Shown: positions 35,639 through 45,157, numbered from the stretch's first letter. The stretch is DNA of 64,000 nt from Trinickia sp. Y13 (GCF_029522115.1 NZ_JAKWFK010000007.1:186001-250000), one strand, 5' to 3'. Numbers and translations: made by a program. The notes: a model not told the origin generated them from the letters alone.

Positions 35639-35700
35639 TTCGCTGCCGTCGACGAGGGTTCGCATTGATACGGCAGCCGCCACCCGGGCCACGCTAACGT
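35639..35700 (+). promoter_or_regulatory. PIP-box promoter of the 284-aa effector candidate
   Basis: TTCGC-N15-TTCGC spans 35639-35663 and TAACGT (35695-35700) follows 32 nt after the second TTCG. The ATG is 49 bp downstream. Confidence 0.9.
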
Positions 35701-35749
35701 GCGTGCTCATGCCAATTCGCACAATGAGCCATTAACTGGAGAGAGGGCC

Positions 35750-36604
35750 ATGAAGATCGCGCCCGGTTCAGACGCCTCCGGCAGTTCGGATATCTCACGG
35801 GTCGGGGGCAGCGCGTCCGGACCCACAGCGGCTGCGTCAAGAAAACGTGCGCGCTCACCGGGCTTGCTATCGGAGCTTGCGGACATTTCCCGTCCCGCGC
35901 CGGCCTTGCGCCGCAGTGCGTCCACGTCCAATCTCCCAATCGCGTCGGAGGTCGAAACGCCGCTCTTGCACGAAGTGATTGGAACGGCGCGCGCCGGCGA
36001 ACTCGACGCTCGTTTCGGCAGCCTTCAGCCGGTTCGAACCAAGAACGACGACGGGATTCACGAGTGGGAGCGTGATGCTCGAGGGCGGCCGCTTGTGCAC
36101 CCCAATCGCCTGCCGTTGCAGGACAGGACGGGGGCACAGCCGGGGCTATCCAGAGCCGAGTTTGAGCGCGCGGTGGATATTGAAGCGCTCAAGCGCAAGG
36201 AAAAACGCTACATCTGGGCAGTAGGCGCCATGGGTCGCGTGTTCGTCGGCGAGGAACTACCGCTTGGTCCTGATCCAGTCAGTGGAAAGACGCGCTATCA
36301 AGGCCACCCACTGCTTGTAGCAGGCGGCAACGCCCGTATCTGCGGCGAATTTGACTACAACGCCCAATCGGGCAAGCTCAAGCTGATCAATAAGTCCGGA
36401 CGTTACTCGCGATACGAAGACCGTTCCGAAGCGCACCTAAGCGAAGTGGCGAGCGTGATCGGTCAGTGCGTGGCGCCGCTCGGCCTCGAGGTCGAAACTG
36501 AGTTCCTGTCGGGCAAGGAACCAGAGCCCTTGATTCTGCCGAATGTCGATCCTGCGCGTGTGTCGGGTGGGATCCGTACCGAAAAAAGGGCAGACGAGAA
36601 CTGA
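35750..36604 (+). CDS. Putative type III effector of unknown function
   Basis: I do not recognise this 284-aa protein. Residues 1-75 are Ser/Gly/Ala/Arg-rich (start MKIAPGSDASGSSDISR) with no hydrophobic segment. The C-terminal part (about 135-255) looks like one compact domain: KRYIWAVGAMGRVFVGEE, then a G-H-P-L-L-V-A-G-G-N-A-R-I-C-G-E segment and KLKLINKSGRYSRYEDRSEA, a pattern seen in small alpha/beta domains of secreted proteins but without an obvious catalytic triad. ATG 35750 has an excellent GAGAGAGGG-type site, and a perfect PIP promoter lies just upstream, so T3SS coregulation is well supported. It is convergent with the solute-binding protein gene. Confidence 0.8.
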   Translation: MKIAPGSDASGSSDISRVGGSASGPTAAASRKRARSPGLLSELADISRPAPALRRSASTSNLPIASEVETPLLHEVIGTARAGELDARFGSLQPVRTKNDDGIHEWERDARGRPLVHPNRLPLQDRTGAQPGLSRAEFERAVDIEALKRKEKRYIWAVGAMGRVFVGEELPLGPDPVSGKTRYQGHPLLVAGGNARICGEFDYNAQSGKLKLINKSGRYSRYEDRSEAHLSEVASVIGQCVAPLGLEVETEFLSGKEPEPLILPNVDPARVSGGIRTEKRADEN

Positions 36605-36642
36605 AGCGTTTGCCTCCCACCGGCGAGGTCCTCGCCCGTGAC

Positions 36643-37860
36643 TCAGCGCCCCCACTGCCCATTTCGGTCGAGCCTCGCATACGGTTCGAACTTGCCGTCG
36701 TGCACCGTCACGGCCATGAACGCTGCATTGACGCGATCTCCCTTCTGATCGAACGCAATGTCCCCGGTCGCGCCGTCGTACTTCTTCAGCGCGTGCAGCG
36801 CGGCCTCGATATCCTCGGGCCGGCTCGATTTCGCGTGTTTGATCGCCTCCGCGGTCACGCCCACCGCGTCGTACTCATACACCGAATAAGGTCCCGGTTC
36901 GCGGCCATATGCTTTCAGATAGGCTTTCACGAACTGGCGGGCGCGTGCGTTGTCGAGAAATTGCGGCAATGGCGAAGTTGTGACGATCATGCCTTCGACC
37001 GCCTCGCCACCCTTTTCGATGAGCGAGCGATCGGCTGCTCCGTTGCCCATGAAATACCCGATGCCAGACTTGGCCTCGCGCAAATTCTTAGCAAGCACCG
37101 CTGCCTCGGTGTAATACCCCGTGAAGTAAAGCACGTCAGGGTTCCGCTCACTCACCGCTTTCACGGTGGCGAGATAGTCCTTCTGTCCGGGCGAGATCGC
37201 ATCGTCATACACCACGTCCACACCGTCGCGTTTGAGCGCCACCACCGCACTTTGGGCGAGTCCTTGCGAGTACGTGCTGCCATCGTTCATCACGGCGGCG
37301 CGCTTGGCATGCAATGCCCCTTTCATGAGGCTCGCCGCGAGCACACCTTGTGCGTCGGTGCGGCCAATGGTGCGAAACGCGTTATGCCAGCCGTGCTCAG
37401 TCAGTTGCGGAAACGTCGAAGCATCCAGCACGTATGGAATGCGCTGAACGTGAAATACGCGCAGCTCCGGCAAGGCGGCGCTCGAGCAATACCCACCCGC
37501 GATGGCCACCACGCCTGCAGCAGCAAGCTTGCCAGCCGCTTGCGCCGCTTGATCCGCATCGCAAGCATCGTCTTGCGAGATCAATTCGATCTTTTTGCCC
37601 AGCACGCCGCCGGCCGCGTTGATCCTGTCCACCGCGATTTTCGCGCCATCGACGATGTCGATGCCCGCGTCTTTGTAGCTGCCAGACAAGGGGGCGAGGA
37701 CCCCCAGCTTGATCGTTTCGGCCGGTCCGCCGGCGAACGCAGCCGCTTCGGGGAGTCCCGCCGCCAGCGCAACCACGAGCGACGCGACAGGGTAACGAGC
37801 GAACCGGAAGCGAAGCGAGATCCAACGCGCAGCGATGCTACGACTTCTCTCGATTGTCAT
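36643..37860 (-). CDS. ABC transporter substrate-binding protein, branched-chain amino acid type (LivK-like)
   Basis: The 405-aa protein has an arginine-containing signal peptide (about residues 1-43, ending PEAAAFAGG) and then a periplasmic-binding domain starting ETIKLGVLAPLSGSYKDAG, typical of type I receptors for Leu/Ile/Val and related amides. Later family landmarks are AVIAIAGGYCSSAAL-like and YSVYEYDAVGVTAEAI segments. ATG 37860 follows TAGGAG. No permease or ATPase gene is adjacent, so it is an orphan that must use components encoded elsewhere. It has no PIP box and is probably unrelated to the effector island. Confidence 0.9.
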   Translation of the reverse strand: MTIERSRSIAARWISLRFRFARYPVASLVVALAAGLPEAAAFAGGPAETIKLGVLAPLSGSYKDAGIDIVDGAKIAVDRINAAGGVLGKKIELISQDDACDADQAAQAAGKLAAAGVVAIAGGYCSSAALPELRVFHVQRIPYVLDASTFPQLTEHGWHNAFRTIGRTDAQGVLAASLMKGALHAKRAAVMNDGSTYSQGLAQSAVVALKRDGVDVVYDDAISPGQKDYLATVKAVSERNPDVLYFTGYYTEAAVLAKNLREAKSGIGYFMGNGAADRSLIEKGGEAVEGMIVTTSPLPQFLDNARARQFVKAYLKAYGREPGPYSVYEYDAVGVTAEAIKHAKSSRPEDIEAALHALKKYDGATGDIAFDQKGDRVNAAFMAVTVHDGKFEPYARLDRNGQWGR

Positions 37861-38850
37861 TTCGTCGTCTCCTAGATAGTCGTCCACGGGCCGCACGCGA
37901 GTCGCAACCGTTCGAACGCTCCACCGGCGACTGCGACGCCCATTAGCTTGCATTGTAGGCATGCGATCGTGAACTTTCGCGCCGAGTCATCACACTCGGT
38001 AAGTACCGGCCTGATGCCCAAGGTCGGAGCGACGCGGCTCAACGCAGTAGCGCTGGGTAAGAATCGAACCGAGAAAAGGTGCGGACCCCAATGCGTCAAA
38101 CCGTAGTCGCATCGATGCCAGCTTGCTCGCCCGCGCTTAAAGACATTCGATCTCAGCGCGCAGGGGCGCGGCGACGAATTCCAATAAATCAATTGACAGT
38201 GAAAGAGAATGGATTCCGATCTGTTTTACAGGAAATTCTGAGGACGCGGCGTGTTGACCAAAAAAGGCGCAATGAAAAAGGTCGCCGCCGTTCAATGACG
38301 AGTCGATGTCGATCTTCAGTAACAACATAAAGTCGGACCATATAAAGCGACTACTAAAAAAGTGCGGGAGCGTGCTCGCCGTCTGCAAGCTACCGGGTCC
38401 GCCTTTTTTCAGCCATGCGAGCACCCGCTTCGTGCAGACTGGGCTCGCCGCCGTGGAAAATCATGCCGTCATCGGGCTTTCACGATTCTCCGTAGGTGCA
38501 TTTTTTCCGGTGAGAATTTATGCGTCCCACATATTCGACGACGATAAGTAACATATGCCTATTTCCGGGTCGTTATCCGAAATAGATCGAAATAATCCCC
38601 CACGGCCCCTTGTAGTCAGGCTACTTATGCGCTATTACTAGTTCCGAAGTTTGGCTACATACGCGCGGCAAGCCGTTTCGACCAAAAGTCGTCATCGGCA
38701 TCAATCCTCGCCGCATCGCATGACTCAGTTTCATCCGTAAGACGCTTTGTGCCGGGACCTCGGTCCCGCGCGTTTGCTCGCCCATGCGCGGCGTATGGCG
38801 CCCGTTGCGAAGCGGTGCATGACCAAGCCATCAATCACGGAGACAAGCCC
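37861..38850. other. Long gap without a recognisable intact gene
   Basis: These 990 bp lie between the solute-binding protein and the beta-glucosidase gene and are less GC-rich than the surroundings. No frame is convincing. On the minus strand at about 38433-38468 a frame reads MIFHGGEPSLHEAG, similar to the radical SAM G-G-E-P motif, and a neighbouring frame continues LAWLKKGGPGSLQ; this may be a scrap of a lost gene. The promoter of the beta-glucosidase gene should lie in the last few hundred bases. Confidence 0.5.
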
Positions 38851-41043
38851 ATGCAGGCAAAACGTTTATCCCTCGCATTCGCTTCCGCAGCACTGTGTCT
38901 GTTCGCTCAGTCCGCGGCACACGCGGTCGAGCCCGTCACGGATAGCGCATTCATGGACGACATGGCGCATCGCCGTGCCGATATGCTGGTGCGTCAGCTG
39001 ACGCTCGACGAGAAGTTGCAACTGATCCACTCGAAATACCAGATGAGCGACGTGCCGGGCGGCGGCGCAGGCTACATCCAAGGCGTGCCGCGCCTTCACA
39101 TTCCCGATATCAACATGGTCGACTCGGCCACGGGCTCGGGCAGCACGGTGCAGCCGAGCACGACGTTTCCCGCGACGATCGCGCTCGCGGCCAGCTGGGA
39201 TCGGTTCCTGGCTTACCGCTTCGGCGCCACGATCGCCGATCAATTACGCGAGCAAGGTTTCTCGATGGGGCTAGGCGGGGGCACGAACCTAGCGCGCGAT
39301 CCGCGCGGCGGCCGTCTGTTCGAGTATCTCGGCGAGGACCCCGTGCTCGCGGGCGAGATGCTGGCGGCACGCACGCGCGCGACCCAGGACCACCGCGTCA
39401 TTGCCACGGTCAAGCACTATGTCGGCAACGAGCAGGAAACGAACCGGTTCGGCGGCAACGACACGATCGATGAGCGCACGCTGCGCGAGCTCTATCTGTT
39501 GCCGTTCGAGATTGCAGTGAAGCAGGGGCGGCCCGGCAGCGTGATGTGCAGCTACAACAAAATCAACGGCGATTACGCGTGCGAAAACGCACACGTGCTC
39601 AACGATGTCTTGAAGGGCGATTGGCGCTTCCCGGGCCAGGTGCAATCGGATTGGGGCGCCGCTCATAGCACAGCCAAGGCGATCAACGCCGGGCTGGACG
39701 AAGAGGAAGATGTCGGCCCGACCGTATTTTTGACCCCCGACCTCGTCAAGCAGGCGCTGACTAGTAATCAGATCACGCAAGCGCGCCTGGACGACATGGT
39801 GCGACGCAAGCTCTACGTGATGATTCGCACCGGCGTGATGGACGACCCGGCCAAGGGCGGCCAGCCGATCGACTTCGACGCCGCTCGACGTTTCGCCCAG
39901 CACGCGGAAGAGCAATCGATCGTTCTCCTAAAGAATCAAGATCGTCAATTGCCGCTCGATGCGGCTAGCGTGAAGAAGATCGCCGTCATCGGCGGCCACG
40001 CCGACGTCGGTGTCATCACCGGTGGCGGCTCGGGCGATACGCGCGACCCCGTGACGGGCGCATTCCCCGGCTGCGGCGGGCTCACCTTCCCAACGTCGAC
40101 GGGTTGCAGCTGGTGGCCCAATCCGTGGATCAAAGTGCCCACGCCCCTCACGGCGGCGATCAAGAAGCTCGCTCCGAATGCGACGGTCACGTTCGCCGGC
40201 AGTGAAGACATGCAATCGCCGTTCAGGGCCTACACGCAGCAGGAAATCGATGCGGCCGTGAACCTGGCGCGGCAATCAGATGTCGCGATCGTCGTCGTCA
40301 CGCAACCGTCCGGCGAAGACTTCGGCGAGCTATACAGTCTCGCGCTCTCCAATCCCTCGAATCAAGACGCCCTTGTCCAGGCCGTGGCGCAGGCCAACCC
40401 TCATGTGATCGTCGTGCTCGAAAACGGAAACCCGGTATTGATGCCGTGGAAGGACCAAGTGTCTTCCATCGTCGAAGCCTGGTACCCGGGTGAAGGCGGC
40501 GGCAATGCGATCGCCAACGTGCTGTTCGGCAAGGTCAATCCTTCGGGCAAGCTGCCGGTCACGTTCCCCTTGCGCGATGCGGATACGCCTACTTGGAACA
40601 ACGGCACGCCAGCGCAAAACCCGGTCTACGCCGAAGGCCTGAAGATGGGCTATCGCTGGTACGACGCGCAAAACATCCAGCCGATGTTCCCCTTCGGGCA
40701 TGGCCTGTCGTACACGCACTTCGCTTATTCGAATCTACGCGTCCACCCCAACTTCGACGGATCGACGACGGTGTCGTTCTTGCTGCGCAACGACGGCCCC
40801 GTGGCGGGCGCCGAAGTCCCGCAGGTCTATTTGGCAGGCTTGAGCGATCCGGTCGAGCCGCCGAAGCGACTGGTCGGATGGGAGAAGGTTAGTCTGAACC
40901 CGGGTGAGATGCGCCGTGTGCGCGTGACGGTGCCCGCACAAATGCGGCGTATCTGGGATACGAGCAAAAACCGTTGGAAGATTGCCAATGGCGGGCGGTT
41001 CTACGTGGGCGCTTCGTCGCGTGACATCCGTCTCGAGCAATAG
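38851..41043 (+). CDS. bglX: Exported GH3 beta-glucosidase
   Basis: The 730-aa protein begins with a clear signal peptide (MQAKRLSLAFASAALCLFAQ, cleavage after AHA near residue 25). The N-terminal GH3 domain has VKHYVGNEQE (KH at 188-189) and the nucleophile motif QSDWG (D267). The second GH3 domain (about 370-600) includes GGHADVG and WYPGEGGGNAIANVLFG, and a C-terminal fibronectin III-like domain follows FPFGHGLSYT. It should hydrolyse beta-glucosides in the periplasm or outside, fitting growth on plant sugars or release of plant aglycones. ATG 38851 follows GGAG; the frame upstream is open but noncoding. The symbol is by family only. No PIP box was found. Confidence 0.92.
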   Translation: MQAKRLSLAFASAALCLFAQSAAHAVEPVTDSAFMDDMAHRRADMLVRQLTLDEKLQLIHSKYQMSDVPGGGAGYIQGVPRLHIPDINMVDSATGSGSTVQPSTTFPATIALAASWDRFLAYRFGATIADQLREQGFSMGLGGGTNLARDPRGGRLFEYLGEDPVLAGEMLAARTRATQDHRVIATVKHYVGNEQETNRFGGNDTIDERTLRELYLLPFEIAVKQGRPGSVMCSYNKINGDYACENAHVLNDVLKGDWRFPGQVQSDWGAAHSTAKAINAGLDEEEDVGPTVFLTPDLVKQALTSNQITQARLDDMVRRKLYVMIRTGVMDDPAKGGQPIDFDAARRFAQHAEEQSIVLLKNQDRQLPLDAASVKKIAVIGGHADVGVITGGGSGDTRDPVTGAFPGCGGLTFPTSTGCSWWPNPWIKVPTPLTAAIKKLAPNATVTFAGSEDMQSPFRAYTQQEIDAAVNLARQSDVAIVVVTQPSGEDFGELYSLALSNPSNQDALVQAVAQANPHVIVVLENGNPVLMPWKDQVSSIVEAWYPGEGGGNAIANVLFGKVNPSGKLPVTFPLRDADTPTWNNGTPAQNPVYAEGLKMGYRWYDAQNIQPMFPFGHGLSYTHFAYSNLRVHPNFDGSTTVSFLLRNDGPVAGAEVPQVYLAGLSDPVEPPKRLVGWEKVSLNPGEMRRVRVTVPAQMRRIWDTSKNRWKIANGGRFYVGASSRDIRLEQ

Positions 41044-41085
41044 CAAAAAAAATAGCAGTCTGAATCGGAGGCAAAGTTAGGATGC

Positions 41086-42321
41086 CTAAGCAACGTCGGC
41101 ACTAACCGAAGCCTGCGATGGCCGATCGAGCATTCCTCGGTCGGCCGCTTTTTCCGTAGCGTCGGCCCCGGGTCGCGCGTCTTGCGTTACGGGCGCGCGC
41201 TCCGGTTCGCGGTTGCGCTGCATCTGTGCAAAAACGTTCTTGCGATGCATCTCTTCCGTTCCGCCGGCGCTGATCATCGCGAGCGCATCGGCGACAAACG
41301 TCGATAGCGCGCCGCTTCGGTACCCGTCGCTTCCGTGAATCGCGAGCAGGTCGAGCGCCGATTGAGTCAAGTCCTGCGCGGCGACGATCTTGGCGATGGA
41401 GCAACTCTCCAGTGCCTGCGCTCGATCCCTCAGCAGTTCATCGAGCGAGGCCAATGCCATCCAGCGCGAACGCTGCGCGCGCATTCGCACGTCGACGAGC
41501 CTGCGCTGCACATGCTGATGGGTGTCGACGGCCACGCCCAGTATGCGGCGTGCAGCCGCGTGTCGAAGTGCGTCTGCGAGGAACGGTTCGACCACGTTCG
41601 CGCACATCAGCGCGAAATACGCGGTATTCATCGACGCGATGCGCATGAGCGCGTGCAGGCCGTCTCGCGGCGAGCCGAGCAGATGCGCGGCATCGATGCG
41701 CACGGCGTCGAAGCGCAGCTCTCCGATCGGCAGATCGCGCACGCCGAGCGTGACTTGCGGGGCGCTGCGAGCCACTCCGGCCATGCCGCCGTCGATCAGC
41801 ACCATTGCCGTTTGGGGTTTGGCGGCGGCCTCGTATCGCGCCGCCACGAGCATGAGCGATGCGTGCGGCGCCAGGCTGATGTTGTACTTATGACCGTCGA
41901 GCCGCAAGCCGTCGCCGTCGTCGCTCAAGCGCGTTTGCAGCGCGCGAATCTCGCTACCCGTGCCGCTTTCGGAGATCGCGGTCGCCCCCGGCTCACCGCC
42001 GACGAGGCGCGGTAGCAACGCCGCCCGTTGCTCCGGCGTGCCCAACGACTGTATGGCGTCGATCAGCGTCGCCTGGTTTGCCACCGCCATCGCGAATCCG
42101 ATCGAACGCATCGCGCCGCACAGGCCTTCGAATGCCGCGATGAATTCGAAAGGGTCGTGTTCGAGCAACGGCAGGCGCCATATTCCAGCATTCGTGACGG
42201 CATGCCATGCCTGCCAGTCGAAGCCGTTGCCATCGCCGCTGCCGGCGCGTGCATGGCGCAGACCGAGATCGCGATAGCGCCGGTTTTGCCGCAGTTGACG
42301 CTCGGTGTAGGCGAAGTCCAT
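41086..42321 (-). CDS. Acyl-CoA dehydrogenase family protein
   Basis: The protein (about 411 aa) shows the acyl-CoA dehydrogenase fold: an N-terminal helical part, the middle motif GATAISESGTGSEIRAL (the FAD-adjacent T-E-P-x-x-G-S-D variant), LDGHKYNISLAPHASLMLV, and the C-terminal helical domain with IHGSDGYRSGALSTFVADA and ISAGGTEEMHRKNVFAQM (the last a variant of the family E-x-x-R end). It is a flavoenzyme of unknown acyl substrate. It stands alone, without CoA ligase or ETF genes, which is more typical of a specialised-metabolism member than of the beta-oxidation enzyme. The tail of about 40 residues is Ala/Glu/Asp-rich. ATG 42321 is chosen by homology; 42348 is also possible. Confidence 0.85.
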   Translation of the reverse strand: MDFAYTERQLRQNRRYRDLGLRHARAGSGDGNGFDWQAWHAVTNAGIWRLPLLEHDPFEFIAAFEGLCGAMRSIGFAMAVANQATLIDAIQSLGTPEQRAALLPRLVGGEPGATAISESGTGSEIRALQTRLSDDGDGLRLDGHKYNISLAPHASLMLVAARYEAAAKPQTAMVLIDGGMAGVARSAPQVTLGVRDLPIGELRFDAVRIDAAHLLGSPRDGLHALMRIASMNTAYFALMCANVVEPFLADALRHAAARRILGVAVDTHQHVQRRLVDVRMRAQRSRWMALASLDELLRDRAQALESCSIAKIVAAQDLTQSALDLLAIHGSDGYRSGALSTFVADALAMISAGGTEEMHRKNVFAQMQRNREPERAPVTQDARPGADATEKAADRGMLDRPSQASVSADVA

Positions 42322-42652
42322 CGCATTGCCGCGCAAGGCGTCCCGCAAGTTCGAATGCGCGAACTATAGGTGTGACGATAGCGGGGCGAAACTGGCAGGA
42401 ATGTCAGTGAGTCGCTTGCTGGGATTAGATCGAGCGATGATCGCACCGTGACGAGGTACGCGACACCGCAGCGAGACCAGGCGGCGCTATCGCCCGCATA
42501 GAAAATGTCAATTGGGGAACGGTTGGCGTTCATCCTAGATTCAATAGACGACGCACTGCGTCTCGCCCGACGCTGCGCGCGTTCCCCATACCGCAGAATA
42601 TGATCGGCCACGAGAGCCGACACGCGGGTCCTGTCCATGAAGGAGGCTCACA
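42322..42652. other. Intergenic region, divergent acyl-CoA dehydrogenase/rubrerythrin
   Basis: This 331-bp gap separates two divergent genes. I see no coding sequence, repeat or clear promoter motif beyond the strong AAGGAGG site just before the rubrerythrin ATG. Confidence 0.4.
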
Positions 42653-43075
42653 ATGGCTCAGTTGAAAGGCTCCAAGACGGAAGACAATCTCAAGGCCGCA
42701 TTTGCAGGCGAATCGCAAGCGAATCGCCGCTACCTGTATTTCGCGGCGAAAGCCGATGTGGAAGGTCAGAACGACGTGGCGGCGCTATTTCGCTCGACAG
42801 CCGAAGGCGAGACCGGCCACGCTCATGGTCACCTCGAATATCTCGAAGCGGTAGGCGATCCGGCAACGGGATTGCCGTTCGGCACGTCGCGGCAGAACCT
42901 GCAAGCGGCCATCGCAGGCGAAACGCACGAATACACCGACATGTATCCGGGCATGGCAAAAACCGCGCGCGAGGAAGGCTTCGACGAGATCGCCAATTGG
43001 TTCGAGACGCTTGCCAAAGCCGAGCGTAGCCACGCCAATCGCTACACGAAAGCGCTCGAAGCCTTGTCCGATTGA
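42653..43075 (+). CDS. rbr: Rubrerythrin (diiron domain only)
   Basis: The 140-aa protein is a ferritin-like rubrerythrin with the paired E-x-x-H/E-x-x-x motifs of the diiron site: [30 protein letters not shown] and [10 protein letters not shown]. The C-terminal rubredoxin domain of classical rubrerythrins is missing, as is usual in proteobacterial members. It reduces hydrogen peroxide in the cytosol using electrons from a partner. The ATG follows a near-perfect AAGGAGG. The next two genes form a conserved trio with it, and the Fe-S protein may be its electron donor. Confidence 0.95.
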   Translation: MAQLKGSKTEDNLKAAFAGESQANRRYLYFAAKADVEGQNDVAALFRSTAEGETGHAHGHLEYLEAVGDPATGLPFGTSRQNLQAAIAGETHEYTDMYPGMAKTAREEGFDEIANWFETLAKAERSHANRYTKALEALSD

Positions 43076-43204
43076 TCGCGGGTTGCGCGGTCGTCCATCG
43101 TTCGCCACGGCGGCGCCTGCGTTGCGCGGATAAGGCTCGCGCGTTCGGATCGAACGGTATCGACACCGCTTGCGGCAGCCATGGGATCGTCACGGAGCGC
43201 AGCC

Positions 43205-44542
43205 ATGCCCCACAAAGAAGGAAGTCTCGAGGCGCCGACGCGGCATCCGCTCGATTGGCGCTCCCCGGACTTTTACGATCAAGCCGCGATCGATACGGAA
43301 CTCGCTCGCGTCTTCGATATCTGCGCAGGATGCCGGCGCTGCGTGTCGCTATGCGGCGCGTTTCCTTCGCTGTTCGACCTCGTCGATGAAACCGACAGCG
43401 GCGAGGCGCATGATGTCGAGCGCAGCGCGTTCCCGAAGGTGGTCGATCAGTGCTACCTCTGCGACCTTTGCTATATGACGAAGTGCCCCTACGTCCCGCC
43501 GCACCCGTGGGACGTGGATTTTCCTCATCTGATGCTGCGTGCGAAAGCGGCGCGTTATCGACGCGGCGAAGTCGCGCTGCGTGACAAATTGATTTCCAAC
43601 ACGGATGCGCTCGGCCATTTGGCGGGCATTCCGGTCGTCACGCAAGCCGTGAATGCGGTCAATAACACCAAGCCCGCGCGCGCCGCAATGGAGCATGCGC
43701 TGGGCGTCGATCGCAACGCCTGGCTGCCCGGCTTCGCGGCGCGAAAGTTTCGCCCGCATGCCAAGCCCTCGCCCAAACACGCGGTGCGCGACGGCGAGCG
43801 TACGCCGGGGAAGGTGGCCGTTTATGCGACCTGCTACGTCAACTTCAACGAGCCGGGCATCGGCCACGACTTGCTCGCCGTGCTCGAGCACAACGAGATT
43901 CCGTACGTGCTCGTGGACAAGGAGGCATGCTGCGGCATGCCGTTGCTCGAACAAGGCAACCTCGAGGGCGTGGCGGCCAAAAAGGAAAAGAACATCCCTG
44001 CGCTCGCTCGTTATGCCGACGAAGGTTTCGCGTTGTTGGCGGCGATCCCAAGCTGCGTGTTGATGTACAAGCTGGAACTGCCGCTGATGTTCCCCGGCGA
44101 CGCGCATGTGCGGGCCGTGGCCGAGGCGTTCTGGGATCCGTTCGAGTACTTCGTCGCGCGTCATAAGGACGGCCTGCTGAAGACCGACTTTAAGCATGCG
44201 TTGGGCGCCGTGTCGTATCACGTTCCTTGTCATGCACGCGTGCAGAACCTGGGCCGAAAAACCTACGACATGCTTTCATTGATACCGGGAACCGCATTGA
44301 AGGTGGTCGAACGCTGCTCGGGACACGCGGGAACGTTCGGTGTGAAGAAAGCCTTTCACGCAACCGCAATGCAGATTGGCAAGCCCGTCTTCAAGGCGAT
44401 GTCCGAGCCGCAGCCTGCCTATATCGCTTCGGACTGCCAACTCGCTGGCCATCACATTGAGCAGGGTATCGGAGCGCAGGGAGTGGAAGTCCCGACGCTC
44501 GCCCATCCATTGACGCTTCTGCGCAAGGCATACGGAATCTAG
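43205..44542 (+). CDS. Heterodisulfide reductase/GlpC-like iron-sulfur protein
   Basis: The 445-aa protein has two ferredoxin-like [4Fe-4S] motifs near the N-terminus (ICAGCRRCVSLCG and CYLCDLCYMTKCP) and two Cys-rich CCG-type domains (EACCGMPLLEQG at mid-length, then HVPCHARVQNLG and VERCSGHAGTFG toward the end). The layout matches COG0247 electron-transfer subunits. In the trio with rubrerythrin and DUF3501 it probably passes electrons to the rubrerythrin for peroxide detoxification. ATG 43205 is preferred to 43181. The gap from the rubrerythrin gene is 129 bp; the DUF3501 gene follows after 33 bp. Confidence 0.92.
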   Translation: MPHKEGSLEAPTRHPLDWRSPDFYDQAAIDTELARVFDICAGCRRCVSLCGAFPSLFDLVDETDSGEAHDVERSAFPKVVDQCYLCDLCYMTKCPYVPPHPWDVDFPHLMLRAKAARYRRGEVALRDKLISNTDALGHLAGIPVVTQAVNAVNNTKPARAAMEHALGVDRNAWLPGFAARKFRPHAKPSPKHAVRDGERTPGKVAVYATCYVNFNEPGIGHDLLAVLEHNEIPYVLVDKEACCGMPLLEQGNLEGVAAKKEKNIPALARYADEGFALLAAIPSCVLMYKLELPLMFPGDAHVRAVAEAFWDPFEYFVARHKDGLLKTDFKHALGAVSYHVPCHARVQNLGRKTYDMLSLIPGTALKVVERCSGHAGTFGVKKAFHATAMQIGKPVFKAMSEPQPAYIASDCQLAGHHIEQGIGAQGVEVPTLAHPLTLLRKAYGI

Positions 44543-44575
44543 GGCGTCGGTTAATGCAGTTGCGAGGAAATGTAA

Positions 44576-45157
44576 ATGACCATCTCACGCAATTCCCTCT
44601 TGACCCTTGAAGCCTACGCAAAAATTCGTGACCGCGCGAGAGCCGAAGTTATCGAGCACAAGAAGAGTCGGTACGTCCAACTCGGCAATCATCTGACTTT
44701 TCTGTTCGAAGATGAAACGACCATTCGGTATCAGATACAAGAAATGCTACATATAGAAAAAATTTTCGACGAAGAGGGAATTGCTGCCGAGTTGGCGGCG
44801 TATTTACCGCTTGTGCCGGACGGCAGCAACTTCAAAGCGACGATGCAAATCGAGTACGAGAACGAAGCAGAACGGCGGGCGGCGCTGGCACGCCTAATCG
44901 GTATAGAGCGCCGGGTGTTTATGCGGATTGGGGACGAGCCGCCCGTCTACGCAATCGCGGACGAAGATCTGCCGCGAGACAATAGTGAAAAAACTTCCGC
45001 TGTTCATTTTCTTCGTTTCGAATTGACCGATTCGCTTAGGTGTGCCGCCAAGGCCGGTGCACCGCTGGCGTTGGGCTGCGACCACGCGCATTACCCCATA
45101 ACGGCGTGCGAAATCAAGCCCGACGTAGCGCAATCGCTCGTGGCCGACCTGGATTGA
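44576..45157 (+). CDS. DUF3501 family protein
   Basis: The 193-aa product matches DUF3501: SLLTLEAYAKIRDRARAEVI at the N-terminus, VQLGNHLTFLFEDETTIRYQ and EMLHIEKIFDEEGI in the first half, and a C-terminal beta-rich part with VHFLRFELTD and CDHAHYP. Function is unknown, but it is found with rubrerythrin and the Fe-S protein, so a role in the same peroxide-defence module is likely. It is cytosolic and soluble by composition. Confidence 0.92.
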   Translation: MTISRNSLLTLEAYAKIRDRARAEVIEHKKSRYVQLGNHLTFLFEDETTIRYQIQEMLHIEKIFDEEGIAAELAAYLPLVPDGSNFKATMQIEYENEAERRAALARLIGIERRVFMRIGDEPPVYAIADEDLPRDNSEKTSAVHFLRFELTDSLRCAAKAGAPLALGCDHAHYPITACEIKPDVAQSLVADLD

